Assembly: GCF_008107635.1 (NCBI RefSeq)
Contig: NZ_SDGZ01000016.1
Coordinates: 1 to 57,761, forward strand
From: Weissella muntiaci
Lineage (GTDB): Bacteria > Bacillota > Bacilli > Lactobacillales > Lactobacillaceae
Length of the DNA: 57,761 nucleotides
Direction: 5' to 3'
Part shown: piece after piece, positions 8,751-17,440 of the stretch
How the letters are laid out: the number at the start of each line of letters is the position of its first letter
Position numbering within the stretch: the first letter of the stretch is position 1
The notes under the pieces: model-generated
The model's input: only the letters and a program-made list of their open reading frames with translations
The model's database searches: none
What the model was told of the DNA's origin: nothing
Made by a program: the position numbers and the translations under genes

Positions 8751-8780
8751 TTGCAGACGCGTCGCTATCGGTGCTATAAT
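8751..8780 (+). promoter_or_regulatory. Promoter of tRNA-Arg
   Basis: TTGCAG and TATAAT are separated by 18 bases, and the tRNA begins 12 bases after the -10 box. It starts right after the stop codon of the nuclease gene. Confidence 0.85.
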
Positions 8781-8792
8781 TATACAGTTGAT

Positions 8793-8864
8793 GCGCCCGT
8801 AGTGTAATGGATATCACGTTAGATTCCGGTTCTGGAGATGAGGGTTCGATTCCCCCCGGGCGCA
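8793..8864 (+). tRNA. tRNA-Arg (CCG)
   Basis: Acceptor GCGCCCG pairs CGGGCGC; the anticodon stem TTAGA/TCTGG (with two G-U pairs) closes the loop TTCCGGT, giving CCG. T arm GGGTTCGATTCCC, discriminator A. It is a single-gene unit with its own promoter and terminator. Confidence 0.93.
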
Positions 8865-8871
8865 TATCTGT

Positions 8872-8916
8872 AACCTCGTAATTACCTTTGAAATAGGTGT
8901 TACGAGGTTTTATTTT
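8872..8916 (+). terminator. Terminator of tRNA-Arg
   Basis: AACCTCGTAA pairs with TTACGAGGTT, with additional ACCT/AGGT pairing inside, followed by TTTATTTT. Confidence 0.88.
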
Positions 8917-8961
8917 GAGTTTGTAATATTGAATCCGCGGCTTCTTTGTTATTTACGGAAT

Positions 8962-8996
8962 AACTTAACAATCCGGAGAAAGTTAATTGTTAAGTT
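8962..8996. repeat. Perfect 11-bp inverted repeat in a non-coding stretch
   Basis: AACTTAACAAT (8962-8972) and ATTGTTAAGTT (8986-8996) are exact complements with a 13-base loop. There is no T-run, so it is not a standard terminator. Its function is unknown. Confidence 0.6.
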
Positions 8997-9003
8997 TAAC
9001 GAA

Positions 9004-9041
9004 AAAAACAGTGATTATCAAAGCGATAATCACTGTTTTTT
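9004..9041 (-). terminator. Terminator at the end of the XRE/ImmA-like unit
   Basis: A 16-base stem (AAAAACAGTGATTATC and its complement) with a five-base loop, with T-runs on both strands. It overlaps the stop codon of the minus-strand ImmA-like gene, and its symmetrical form would also stop plus-strand transcripts. Confidence 0.9.
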
Positions 9042-9495
9042 ATTTAATAATACCCTTACGTTGATAGTAAGTAATTGTTTCCTCAGCGAAATCTTGAGGG
9101 TAACCGAAATATTCAGCCAACATCCAAGCGGCAAAGGGTTGATCATCAAAGCGCCGAGCAACTCGGAGAATTTCCTGTTCGGAAGTCATATAGCCAATGA
9201 CGTCTTCGCGGGCATTAATTTCATCATTTTGAGCTGTCTGTCCGCTGTAATCTAGATGATCACCAAAGTCGGAGATAGCATGAAAGTATTCTTCAACAAG
9301 GGTAGTAGCTTTATTGAAAGTGTCTAGTGAACGCTCGATGAAGATAAAGACACGTCCATCCTTAATAAAAGTAACTCCTTCTAAACTGGAGTTTTTATAT
9401 AGGTCGACGTTATCAATGATGACCGGATTAAGATGGCGCTCGGTCAAATCATCTTCGACACGAATGAGTAAATCATCATATTGATCGTTATGCAT
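9040..9495 (-). CDS. ImmA/IrrE-family metallopeptidase-like protein
   Basis: A 151-residue protein resembling the ImmA/IrrE metallopeptidases that cleave or antagonise a partner XRE repressor. The putative zinc motif is EEYFH (residues about 79-83), in place of HExxH, followed by NDEINAREDV, which fits the downstream acidic ligand region. The start ATG at 9495 follows GAGGATATTA and overlaps the 3' end of the upstream repressor gene by eight bases, so the two are translationally coupled. Whether the divergent motif still binds metal cannot be told from the sequence. Confidence 0.75.
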   Translation of the reverse strand: MHNDQYDDLLIRVEDDLTERHLNPVIIDNVDLYKNSSLEGVTFIKDGRVFIFIERSLDTFNKATTLVEEYFHAISDFGDHLDYSGQTAQNDEINAREDVIGYMTSEQEILRVARRFDDQPFAAWMLAEYFGYPQDFAEETITYYQRKGIIK

Positions 9496-9865
9496 TAATA
9501 TCCTCGTAGTTAGCAATTAAGCCTTCGACATAGGCTTTAGCGCGGTCGATGACCCGGCGACGGTCTTCATCAGGAAGTGAGGAAATATCAATTCCCCAGT
9601 GCGCGGCCATCAGGATTGGTTCATCAGATGCAGATGCTGAGATCGTCTGAGGGTCCTCGACAAGGTCTGCTTTCTGAACGCCAAAATATTCAGCCATATG
9701 CTCGATTTTGGCAATTCGAGGATAAGTTTTACCATTTGACCAATCAGAAACGGTTGCAGTTGAAACTCCTAGAATCTCAGCAAGTTGAGCGGCTGTAATT
9801 CCTTGTTTTTTTATCAAGCGCTTGATGTTACGCCCCATTGTTATTTTTCCTTCTGAAGTCGACAT
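9488..9865 (-). CDS. XRE-family transcriptional regulator
   Basis: A regulator of about 125 residues with an N-terminal Cro/CI helix-turn-helix: KKQGITAAQLAEILGVSTAT then VSDWSNGKTYPR. The C-terminal half is acidic and probably mediates dimerisation or ImmA recognition. I chose the ATG at 9865 because GGTGGAGACT precedes it at good spacing; an ATG at 9838 and upstream ones are alternatives. It is paired with the overlapping ImmA-like gene, lies outside the prophage and is divergent from a small membrane protein gene, which is the probable target. Confidence 0.85.
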   Translation of the reverse strand: MSTSEGKITMGRNIKRLIKKQGITAAQLAEILGVSTATVSDWSNGKTYPRIAKIEHMAEYFGVQKADLVEDPQTISASASDEPILMAAHWGIDISSLPDEDRRRVIDRAKAYVEGLIANYEDINA

Positions 9866-9935
9866 AGTCTCCACCACTTTCATTATTTCGTACATTTCTC
9901 CTTTATTGTAAAGGCTTGCCTAATATTTTTCAAGA

Positions 9936-9980
9936 TAAACCTAATAATTTGTTGAAATTAGTTTATAATTAATTTATACT
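9936..9980 (+). promoter_or_regulatory. Promoter with overlapping operator-like inverted repeat
   Basis: TTGAAA (9952-9957) and TATACT (9975-9980) are 17 bases apart and point to the small membrane protein gene. An imperfect inverted repeat, TAAACCTAAT with ATTAGTTTA, straddles the -35 box, which suits repression by the divergent XRE regulator. Regulation is inferred from position. Confidence 0.6.
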
Positions 9981-10039
9981 AGTTTTTGTTAGAAGAAATG
10001 CGATATATAAATTACTTAAACTTAACGGAGGAAGATAAC

Positions 10040-10255
10040 ATGTCAAATTTTGATCAATTATTTGTTTTAGGGTCGGTGGCATTCACATTTATTGCTTGGA
10101 TGGCTGTTATAGGACTGGTATCCTTCCTACTGCTATTGACACCTCAGAATATTCGACGTTTTTCACGTGGTACAGCACGAATTATACGTTATTTAATTAT
10201 GCGGGCAGTAGGGATTGGCTCGGACTCCGCTTTAAGTTTCGTATTACATAAGTAA
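10040..10255 (+). CDS. Small membrane protein of unknown function
   Basis: A 71-residue protein with one strong membrane segment (about residues 8-34, VAFTFIAWMAVIGLVSFLLL) and a basic amphipathic C-terminal half (RRFSRGTARIIRYLIMR). The start ATG at 10040 follows GGAGGAAGATAAC. It is transcribed divergently from an XRE/ImmA-like pair, so it may be the gene that the pair controls. A membrane-active effector is possible but unproven. Confidence 0.7.
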   Translation: MSNFDQLFVLGSVAFTFIAWMAVIGLVSFLLLLTPQNIRRFSRGTARIIRYLIMRAVGIGSDSALSFVLHK

Positions 10256-10352
10256 ACTTCATAAATTAGACACAAAGTCTCCTATTTTAGCTAATGATTG
10301 CCGAGTATCATGGTGTAGAATTAGAAAATTTAGCAGGGGAATTAGAAATATA

Positions 10353-10790
10353 ATGGCAGATAATATTCGTGCGATGATCCAACCAGTGGGGATCACTACT
10401 TTTAAGGATGTTGCCTTCTTATCATACCGAATGAAAAAGGAAATTATGGAGTTGGGGGAAATGATCCAAAATTTACCGCCCACCCTCAAAAACCTCGTTG
10501 TACCGTTATCGGATGTATATGAAAAGGCAATGGACCAATTGACACCACCTGACGATTCAGCTTCTGTGGAAGTCTTTGGTAATTGGTATATTGATGCTGT
10601 ATTAGCAGAAAAAAGGGCTTACTTTGATACGCTAGCTTTGCTCATTCATAATAAAGCACTACAGCATCAATTAAAGGTAATGTTGAAACTAGATAAACTT
10701 TTACAAGTTGAGGAAACTTATAAATTCACTGATGCTGGTTCGTGCTACGATTTTGCCGCAATTAGTGCAGCAATTTCGAGTGTTGAGTAG
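10353..10790 (+). CDS. Hypothetical protein
   Basis: A 145-residue soluble, largely alpha-helical protein with no recognised domain. The N-terminal part (MADNIRAMIQPVGITTFKDV) and a Leu-rich C-terminal helix (KALQHQLKVMLKLDKLLQV) are visible. The ribosome binding site (AGGGG, 14 bases upstream) is weak. It lies about 100 bases after the small membrane protein gene on the same strand and may be co-transcribed. Confidence 0.6.
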   Translation: MADNIRAMIQPVGITTFKDVAFLSYRMKKEIMELGEMIQNLPPTLKNLVVPLSDVYEKAMDQLTPPDDSASVEVFGNWYIDAVLAEKRAYFDTLALLIHNKALQHQLKVMLKLDKLLQVEETYKFTDAGSCYDFAAISAAISSVE

Positions 10791-10917
10791 GTATTTATGT
10801 CTTAGGTAACAGTTAAGCTAAATCAGTGTATAATAGTAAGTGTCAAAAGAGTGTTGAGAATGTTTTTGACGGTTGATTTAGTCGTCTGATTACCCGTGAC
10901 TATTGGTAGGGCTTTAT

Positions 10918-10946
10918 TTGCGCAATGTTAAACAAAGTCGTATAAT
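10918..10946 (+). promoter_or_regulatory. Promoter of gap
   Basis: TTGCGC and TATAAT are separated by exactly 17 bases, 46 bases upstream of the gap start codon. A second TATAAT-like box (10829-10835) occurs further up but has no clear -35. Confidence 0.85.
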
Positions 10947-10991
10947 ATTAAGGGTAAATTGTTTATAGAATATCTGGGAGGAATCTTAATA

Positions 10992-12002
10992 ATGACTGTT
11001 AAGGTTGGTATCAACGGTTTTGGCCGTATTGGTCGTTTGGCTTTCCGTCGCATTTTGGAGTTGCAAGACTCTGCAAGTGACATCGAAGTTGTTGCGATTA
11101 ACGATTTGACGAACCCTTCAATGTTGGCATACTTGTTGAAGTATGATTCAACTCATGGGACGTTGAAGAACGAAGTTTCTGCTGATGAGACTGGAATCAT
11201 CGTCGATGGCAAGCACTATACTGTTTACGCTGAGCGTAATGCAGCAGATTTGAAGTGGGTTGCTAATGATGGTGTTGAAGTTGTTTTGGAATCTACTGGA
11301 TTCTACACTTCAGCCGAAAAGTCACAAGCACACATTGATGCCGGGGCCAAGAAGGTTTTGATCTCAGCACCAGCTGGTAAGATCCCAACGGTTGTTTACG
11401 GTGTTAACCAAGACACTTTGTCATCTGATGATAACATTGTTTCTGCTGGTTCTTGCACGACGCAATCATTGGCTCCATTGGCTAACGCCTTGGACAAGGA
11501 ATTTGGAATTGAAGTTGGTTTGATGACAACTGTTCACGCCTTCACTTCAACTCAAATGATCTTGGATGGACCACGCGGTTCTAAGATGCGTTCTAACCGT
11601 ACTGCATCTGCAAATACTATTCCTCACTCAACTGGTGCAGCGAAGGCTATCGGTATGGTAGTTCCTTCAGTTGAAGGTAAGTTGGATGGTCACGCCCAAC
11701 GTGTTGGTGTTGTTGACGGTTCAATTACTGAATTAACAACTGTATTGGCAAAGAAGGTTACTGCTGAAGAAGTTAACGATGCTGTTAAGAAGTATGTTAA
11801 CGATTCATTTGGTTGGAATGCTGATGAAATTGTTTCATCAGACATTATCGGAGACACACACGGTGCTGTCTACGACCCAACTTTGACTAAGGTTATCACT
11901 GTTGGTGACAATCAATTAGTTCAAACTGCTGCTTGGTATGATAACGAGTACGGTTTCACTTCAAACATGATCCGTACTTTGTTGCACTTGGCAACTTTGT
12001 AA
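10992..12002 (+). CDS. gap: Glyceraldehyde-3-phosphate dehydrogenase
   Basis: A 336-residue NAD-dependent GAPDH converting glyceraldehyde 3-phosphate to 1,3-bisphosphoglycerate. The Rossmann motif [11 protein letters not shown] is at the N-terminus, the catalytic Cys155 lies in [14 protein letters not shown], and the partner His182 in [10 protein letters not shown]. The start is the ATG at 10992 after GGGAGGAATCTTAATA. Codon use is strongly biased, as expected for an abundant enzyme. A terminator separates it from pgk, so the two are adjacent but separately transcribed. Confidence 0.98.
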   Translation: MTVKVGINGFGRIGRLAFRRILELQDSASDIEVVAINDLTNPSMLAYLLKYDSTHGTLKNEVSADETGIIVDGKHYTVYAERNAADLKWVANDGVEVVLESTGFYTSAEKSQAHIDAGAKKVLISAPAGKIPTVVYGVNQDTLSSDDNIVSAGSCTTQSLAPLANALDKEFGIEVGLMTTVHAFTSTQMILDGPRGSKMRSNRTASANTIPHSTGAAKAIGMVVPSVEGKLDGHAQRVGVVDGSITELTTVLAKKVTAEEVNDAVKKYVNDSFGWNADEIVSSDIIGDTHGAVYDPTLTKVITVGDNQLVQTAAWYDNEYGFTSNMIRTLLHLATL

Positions 12003-12039
12003 TCGGTTAGCACTATCAAGATAGTCTAATAGATGACAC

Positions 12040-12081
12040 AAACAGGTGGTCGGTGTAAAAACCTGCCACCTGTTTTGTTTT
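12040..12081 (+). terminator. Terminator between gap and pgk
   Basis: AAACAGGTGG pairs with CCACCTGTTT around a loop of about 16 bases and is followed by a T-rich tract. Confidence 0.85.
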
Positions 12082-12111
12082 TAACAATACATTTGAAAAG
12101 GAGCTTCATAC

Positions 12112-13335
12112 ATGGCTAAGCTAACAGTAGAAGATTTGGAATTAAAGGGTAAGAAAGTTTTGATGCGAGTTGACTTCAATGTTCCTTTGAAAGAAGAGAA
12201 CGGTGAAGTTGAAGTATCAAATGACAACCGGATTGTGGCAGCATTGCCAACAATCAAGTATGTCTTGGAGCAAGGTGGTCGTGCCATTTTGTTCTCACAC
12301 TTGGGTCGGATCAAGAGCGAAGATGACAAGGCTGGTTTGTCAATGAAGCCTGTTGCGCAACGCTTGGCTGATTTGCTTGGTCAACCTGTGACTTTTGTTC
12401 CTGCAATTGAAGGACCAGAACTTGAGGAAGCAATTGCTGGTCTTGAAGACGGTCAAGTTTTGATCTTCGAAAACACGCGTTTTGCCGACGTTGTTAACGG
12501 TGAAGAAGTTAAGCGCGAGTCAAAGAATGATCCAGCTTTGGGTGCTTACTGGGCTTCATTGGGTGATGTCTTTGTAAATGATGCCTTTGGAACTGCTCAC
12601 CGTGCCCACGCATCAAATGCTGGAATCGCTGCTAACATCAGCCAAACTGCTGCTGGATTCTTGATGGAGAAGGAAATCAAGTTCCTTGGTGGAGCTGTTG
12701 AAGCACCAGAGCGTCCATTCGTAGCAATTATTGGTGGAGCAAAGGTTTCTGATAAGATTACGATTATTGAGAATCTTTTGAAGAAGGCTGATAAGGTTAT
12801 CGTTGGTGGCGGAATGGCCTACACTTTCGATGTTGCCAACGGTCAAAGTATTGGAAACTCATTGTTCGAGGCTGATAAGGTTGAATTGGCTAAGCAATTG
12901 ATTGAAGAAGCTGGTGATAAGCTGGTCTTGCCTGTTGATGCTTTAGCTGCTGATAAGTTTGCCAATGATGCTGACACATATGTTGCCGAAGACGGTATCA
13001 AGGACGGTTACATGGGTCTTGATATTGGACCTAAGTCAATCGAGTTGTTCAAGTCAATTTTAGCTGACGCAAAGACGGTTGTTTGGAATGGCCCAATGGG
13101 TGTATTCGAAATGGAGAACTTTGCCAAGGGAACTTTGGCAATTGGTGAAGAGCTTGTTAAGGTTACCGAAGAGAACGGTGCAACAACGATTGTTGGTGGT
13201 GGTGATTCAACTGCTGCTGTACAACAACTTGGGGTTGCTGATCGTTTGAGCCACATCTCAACTGGTGGTGGTGCTTCATTGGAGTATCTTGAAGGTAAGA
13301 CTTTGCCAGGAATCGCTGCGATTTCTGAAAAGTAA
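12112..13335 (+). CDS. pgk: Phosphoglycerate kinase
   Basis: A 407-residue enzyme transferring phosphate from 1,3-bisphosphoglycerate to ADP. Hallmarks are [13 protein letters not shown] near residue 20, the substrate loop SHLGR near 65, [13 protein letters not shown] near 155, the hinge region [11 protein letters not shown], and the C-terminal nucleotide motif GGGDSTAA. Length is normal for a bacterial PGK. The ribosome binding site AAAGGAGC precedes the ATG. No triose-phosphate isomerase gene follows. Confidence 0.98.
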   Translation: MAKLTVEDLELKGKKVLMRVDFNVPLKEENGEVEVSNDNRIVAALPTIKYVLEQGGRAILFSHLGRIKSEDDKAGLSMKPVAQRLADLLGQPVTFVPAIEGPELEEAIAGLEDGQVLIFENTRFADVVNGEEVKRESKNDPALGAYWASLGDVFVNDAFGTAHRAHASNAGIAANISQTAAGFLMEKEIKFLGGAVEAPERPFVAIIGGAKVSDKITIIENLLKKADKVIVGGGMAYTFDVANGQSIGNSLFEADKVELAKQLIEEAGDKLVLPVDALAADKFANDADTYVAEDGIKDGYMGLDIGPKSIELFKSILADAKTVVWNGPMGVFEMENFAKGTLAIGEELVKVTEENGATTIVGGGDSTAAVQQLGVADRLSHISTGGGASLEYLEGKTLPGIAAISEK

Positions 13336-13350
13336 GAATGCTAGTTATTA

Positions 13351-13387
13351 AAAGACCTGCTTCGATCTTGAAACAGGTCTTTTTTTG
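13351..13387 (+). terminator. Terminator of pgk
   Basis: AAAGACCTG pairs with CAGGTCTTT, followed by a seven-T tract. Confidence 0.9.
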
Positions 13388-13480
13388 TACATATAATAAA
13401 TATTGATAAAGTATGGATTCCTTTCTTTGTTTTAAGGTTCGAGTTTTAAGCTAACAAAAAAACAAAGTGAGGTTGATCTT

Positions 13481-13937
13481 ATGAAGAAGATGATTGCATT
13501 GATGATTTCAATAACAGTTGCCGTAGCGGCAATCTTAGATGGGTATTTTTTGTTTTTTCATACTAGCAAGGCGGATACGACGGGATCAACAACTTCAAGT
13601 TCAACTGACAACACAGTTAGTACCACTAGTGCAAAGTAGTAGCACTAGTGGTGAAACGTTGAAAGACGGAACGTATACTGGGAGTGATAGCTCCTATGAG
13701 TTCGGCGATATTCAAGTTCAAATTGTCGTTGCCAATGGCAAAATTTCAAAAGTTACGGCGATTAAATATCCAACGGATAATCAGAAGACACAGAGCATTA
13801 ATGAAAACGCCATTCCAACCTACGAAGCTAGTGCTGTGAAGAGTCAGTCAGCAAGTTTTTCAAATATCTCTGGGGCGACCAAGACTTGGGAAGCCTTTAC
13901 GGAATCACTTAAAACAGCAATTAATGATGCGGGGTGA
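13481..13937 (+). pseudogene. Secreted FMN-binding domain protein with a frame disruption
   Basis: Two frames together make one exported flavoprotein. The first frame starts at the ATG 13481 (after GTGAGG) and encodes a signal or anchor segment and Ser/Thr-rich spacer, then stops at 13637. The +1 frame continues with the spacer and the FMN-binding domain (SGETLKDGTYTGSD ... SFSNISGATKTWEAF) to 13937. SGATKT is the flavinylation site type modified by ApbE on a Thr. Removing one A from the GCAAAGT run near 13632-13637 restores a single frame, so this is either a recent mutation, phase variation, or a sequencing error. The next genes encode ApbE and an FAD/haem reductase, which fits an extracytoplasmic electron-transfer chain. 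Confidence 0.75.
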
Positions 13938-13942
13938 ATAAT

Positions 13943-14749
13943 ATGATTGAGCAAATAAGTCAGCGTGGACGGTTTACGCTTTTAAAGAGTAGCCAGGGGA
14001 AGTTTAATGTTCCTTTCACAACCGAATTTGTATTTGATAGTACGATCTTTCCATTAAGCGAAGCGCAAATGTTGATGGAACGGACTCAGACCAAAATTGG
14101 TCGATATCTTGATAATGTTGATCAAATTTTTTCACCATTCAGGGAAGACTCGTTCTTGACTGCCTTTAATCAAGGACGGGTAAGTTTGGAAGAAGCGCCA
14201 GAGACATTTATGATAGTGTGGGCCTTAGCTTGCCAAGCGGAAGAAAGCTCAAATGGTTTGTTTAAGGCCTGGCAGGGGTCCGATTTTGATCCAATTGGGA
14301 TTGTCAAAGGGTGGGCGATCGAGCGAATGGTTCTGGATATATTAAAACCCTTGCTTGGACAGCATCAACTAAGTGCAGTTGGAATTAATGGTGGTGGCGA
14401 TATGCAACTGTTAACAGATTCAGCAGTTAAGGATTGGATATGGGATGTTGGTGTTCAAGATCCTTCAGATCCAAATAAAGTTGTCGCAAGTTATACATTT
14501 AGAAACGGTGCATTGGCAACCTCTGGCATTGAGGCGCGTGGTGAACATATTCGATATCAAAGTGGCAGAATCCATCCACATTTGGCAACAGTCTTAACAG
14601 AAAGTCTAACGATTGCTGATATCTGGGCAACCGCTTTGGTTGCAGGTGATTTTACTCGACTGAATTTTGACAATGTGCCTGGGACTGGTTTGGTGCTAGG
14701 ACCGCAAAACGCTAAACGGCGCTTCATAACAGGTGAAGAGGTAATTTAA
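13943..14749 (+). CDS. apbE: FAD:protein FMN transferase (ApbE)
   Basis: A 268-residue ApbE-family enzyme that attaches FMN from FAD to a Thr of the target protein using magnesium. Visible family blocks are DNVDQIFSPFREDS near residue 45 (equivalent to the DxxxSxf/r region), GIVKGWAIERM, VGINGGGDMQL and TIADIWATALVAGD, the last holding the metal-binding Asp. There is no clear signal peptide. The start is the ATG at 13943 after GGGGTGA, five bases after the FMN-binding frame ends. Its natural substrate should be the SGATKT protein encoded just upstream. Confidence 0.9.
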   Translation: MIEQISQRGRFTLLKSSQGKFNVPFTTEFVFDSTIFPLSEAQMLMERTQTKIGRYLDNVDQIFSPFREDSFLTAFNQGRVSLEEAPETFMIVWALACQAEESSNGLFKAWQGSDFDPIGIVKGWAIERMVLDILKPLLGQHQLSAVGINGGGDMQLLTDSAVKDWIWDVGVQDPSDPNKVVASYTFRNGALATSGIEARGEHIRYQSGRIHPHLATVLTESLTIADIWATALVAGDFTRLNFDNVPGTGLVLGPQNAKRRFITGEEVI

Positions 14750-14750
14750 A

Positions 14751-16049
14751 ATGCTCAAAACGCATCGCTATTGGTTAGGCTTATTTTGGTTAGTTACGAT
14801 TTTGGTATTGCCACTGCCGTTAATTCAGACAATGACGGATAATTTGGCTACAATATATAGTTCTGAAAGCCTCGCAATTAATCTCGGAATTATCGCTTAT
14901 GTCTGGATGTTATTTGAACTGCTAATTGCAACACGTCCAGCTTGGATTGAACGAGTCATTGGCTTGCCTGAAATGTATTTTGTGCATGGCATTATTGGAA
15001 TTGCTGCAATTGTACTGGCGTATGTTCATAAAATTATGAGTAGCTCAAATGGTTGGGTGGCATGGTTTGGTAATATAGCACTTGATATTTTGATTGCGGT
15101 AGCCATCTATTCGATTTTTTTCCTCGGTGGCTGGTTAACGGATCGTGTTAGATGGGCTAAGTTGCTAAAGGATCGATTAGAAAAGGTCTTTCGCCATGAG
15201 GTTTCGGTTTGGCTGCATCGCTTGAATGTTGTTGCAACAGGATTTGTTTTTATACACGTGATTCTAATCAACTATATTAGTTCAATATTACCCTTTATGA
15301 TCTTATTCTACCTATATACGTTAATCGCATTTGGTAGCTATTTTTGGACGAAGTATCGGAATGTATTTCGGGGGATCCATGGGCGTGTTGTACTGAATGA
15401 AACTTTAAGTTCAACAACACAAAAGATTTCAATTGAACTAAGGCGCTCGCATAAATTGAAATACCAGTCTGGCGATTATATTTTCATCAGTCTTCCAAAG
15501 CGAAGTGGGATGCATGAACCACATCCCTTTAGTATTTTAAACGTGGCCAATCAAAGCGGGTTAATTGAATTAATGATTCGAAAAGATGGTGATTGGACCA
15601 GTAAGGTTCCGACGCTAAAAATTGGAGAAACCGTTAAGATAATCGGTTTGGCAGGAACACTGAGAAATATGGTGGAAAACGAGAGTGCTGGAAAGCCATT
15701 AGTTTTGTTAGCTGGTGGATCGGGGATTCCGCCGATGATGAGCTTAGCAACCGAGTACTTACACCAAGGACGTCAAATTTACTTGTTATGGACAGTTCAT
15801 CATGAATCAGATTTGGTGTTTAGGGATGAACTGGCACAGTTAAAGTTGGAATGCCCAGAAAGTTTTACTTATCAAACTCAAGTCGGTCGTTTTACGGTGC
15901 GTGAGTTAGAAAGGCTTTTGGTGAACGTGGATAACAATAAGTATTATTTACTAAGTGGCCCGAACGTAATGATGATCAGTAATCGAAGGGAGTTAAGACA
16001 GTTGGGAGTTGCTAAGGAAAACATCTATTTTGAGAAATTCAGCTTTTGA
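14751..16049 (+). CDS. Ferric-reductase-like transmembrane flavohaem oxidoreductase
   Basis: A 432-residue membrane reductase. The N-terminal half has about six membrane helices with two paired histidines (His79/His93 and His156/His169), the arrangement that binds two haems in ferric reductases and NADPH oxidases. The C-terminal half is a ferredoxin-reductase-type module: FAD motif HPFSIL, NAD(P) loop AGGSGIPPMMS, and LLSGPNVMM near the end. It would carry electrons from cytosolic NAD(P)H across the membrane, plausibly to the flavinylated protein encoded upstream. The ATG follows the apbE stop by one base, so the genes are coupled. Confidence 0.88.
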   Translation: MLKTHRYWLGLFWLVTILVLPLPLIQTMTDNLATIYSSESLAINLGIIAYVWMLFELLIATRPAWIERVIGLPEMYFVHGIIGIAAIVLAYVHKIMSSSNGWVAWFGNIALDILIAVAIYSIFFLGGWLTDRVRWAKLLKDRLEKVFRHEVSVWLHRLNVVATGFVFIHVILINYISSILPFMILFYLYTLIAFGSYFWTKYRNVFRGIHGRVVLNETLSSTTQKISIELRRSHKLKYQSGDYIFISLPKRSGMHEPHPFSILNVANQSGLIELMIRKDGDWTSKVPTLKIGETVKIIGLAGTLRNMVENESAGKPLVLLAGGSGIPPMMSLATEYLHQGRQIYLLWTVHHESDLVFRDELAQLKLECPESFTYQTQVGRFTVRELERLLVNVDNNKYYLLSGPNVMMISNRRELRQLGVAKENIYFEKFSF

Positions 16050-16179
16050 TAGGTATGGTAATTCCTTGTATATTTATGTTTTAAGCGTTAAATTAGTATA
16101 TGCAGTGACTAAGACTAGTAAGTTAGTCTTAGTCTTTTTATTTGTTATTAATTCAGCAATTATTTTTGGGGGAATGATT

Positions 16180-17349
16180 ATGAGAATCACGGCAGATTTG
16201 TCGGAAGAATTGGTGGAAAAATTAGGGGTGACTACTGGAGAGTTTGAGACAAATGCTCGTTTCGAGAATAATGCATTAATCTTCTCGGGAGCAGAGCGTG
16301 TCAATGAAGAAAAGCAGCAAAGATCTATTCGTTTTGCAATTGGCAGTGCAATTATTGCGGCAATTATTTCTTTGATAATTTTCAGTACAAATAATCTGAA
16401 CCTAATTAAAATGACGGGCGGCTATTCTATTACACAGCTTGCAATCTACATTGGTGTAAGTTTGTCCTTCATTGGTTTTGGTTATTATGCAATCCAAGCT
16501 AAGCGTAAGGGACAACTAAATGTTCATTGGCTTAACATAGTGACCTTGACCTTGGCATATACGGTAATTAGTTTTATCGGCTTATCGCTCCTAATGTGGG
16601 CGGTAACCTCGGCTTTTGCAGGAGCACGTCTGGATATTTACACTGCTTCAGTGATCGTTGGATTGTTTGTAGCGGTGGCAACTTTTGGTATTATTACGGT
16701 CGCTCAGACGATTTCTTTCTCGCAGATCATCACAGCATTGATTGCTACTTTAGTTTGTGGAATCATGTTCACGATGATAACCAATGGAAGCGCGGGTTGG
16801 TGGGAACATAACTTCTCCTACTTAGGGACAAAAGGCGTGGGTGACAGTTGGATTTTTAACTTCACCTTGATTTTCTCAGCACTAATTATGCTGGCTTTGA
16901 TTGATTATATCTTTAGTGAGTTAGACGCTAGTTTTTCTAAACAACGGCGCCTATTCTTTCTAAGAATCCTCTTCTCACTAACAGCGATTACCCTTGGTGG
17001 AGTGGGTGCAATTCCAAATTATCAAGGCTGGATGCATGTTGTCCACGATAATTTGGCGCAGATGTTGGGGTTGTGGATTTTGATTATGATCGTTTGTATT
17101 CGTTGGTTAATTCCAACGCTGACGCGTGAATTTTTGCTGACCTCCTATTTATTAGGTGGCGGCTTGATTTTGTCAGAATTTTTGTTTCAGGGAATTCATT
17201 ATCTATCGTTAACGGCTTTTGAACTGGTCTCTTTTGGAATTGCTTTTTCTTGGATTATTTTGTTGTTGCAAAATCTACAGGGGATGTTTATTAAACGTCA
17301 AGGACAGGTGATTTTGAAAATTGTTGATAGTTCTTCAGACAATCAGTAG
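16180..17349 (+). CDS. DUF998-family polytopic membrane protein
   Basis: A 389-residue protein with about ten membrane segments after a cytoplasmic N-terminal part of roughly 50 residues (RITADLSEELVEKLGVTTG). The motif HNFSYLGTKGVGDSWIFNF and a later GGVGAIPNYQGWMHVVHDNL fit DUF998-type proteins, whose function is not established. I chose the ATG at 16180, seven bases after GGGGG; an ATG six bases earlier sits too close to it. The gap of 130 bases from the reductase gene makes co-transcription possible but uncertain. Confidence 0.78.
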   Translation: MRITADLSEELVEKLGVTTGEFETNARFENNALIFSGAERVNEEKQQRSIRFAIGSAIIAAIISLIIFSTNNLNLIKMTGGYSITQLAIYIGVSLSFIGFGYYAIQAKRKGQLNVHWLNIVTLTLAYTVISFIGLSLLMWAVTSAFAGARLDIYTASVIVGLFVAVATFGIITVAQTISFSQIITALIATLVCGIMFTMITNGSAGWWEHNFSYLGTKGVGDSWIFNFTLIFSALIMLALIDYIFSELDASFSKQRRLFFLRILFSLTAITLGGVGAIPNYQGWMHVVHDNLAQMLGLWILIMIVCIRWLIPTLTREFLLTSYLLGGGLILSEFLFQGIHYLSLTAFELVSFGIAFSWIILLLQNLQGMFIKRQGQVILKIVDSSSDNQ

Positions 17350-17440
17350 TGTACTTGGGATTTTTGATTGGGGATGCTATTAATAGGAGCTGTCAACCTG
17401 TATAATGATTAGGACAGACTTTATGAAGAGGAGCGCATAG

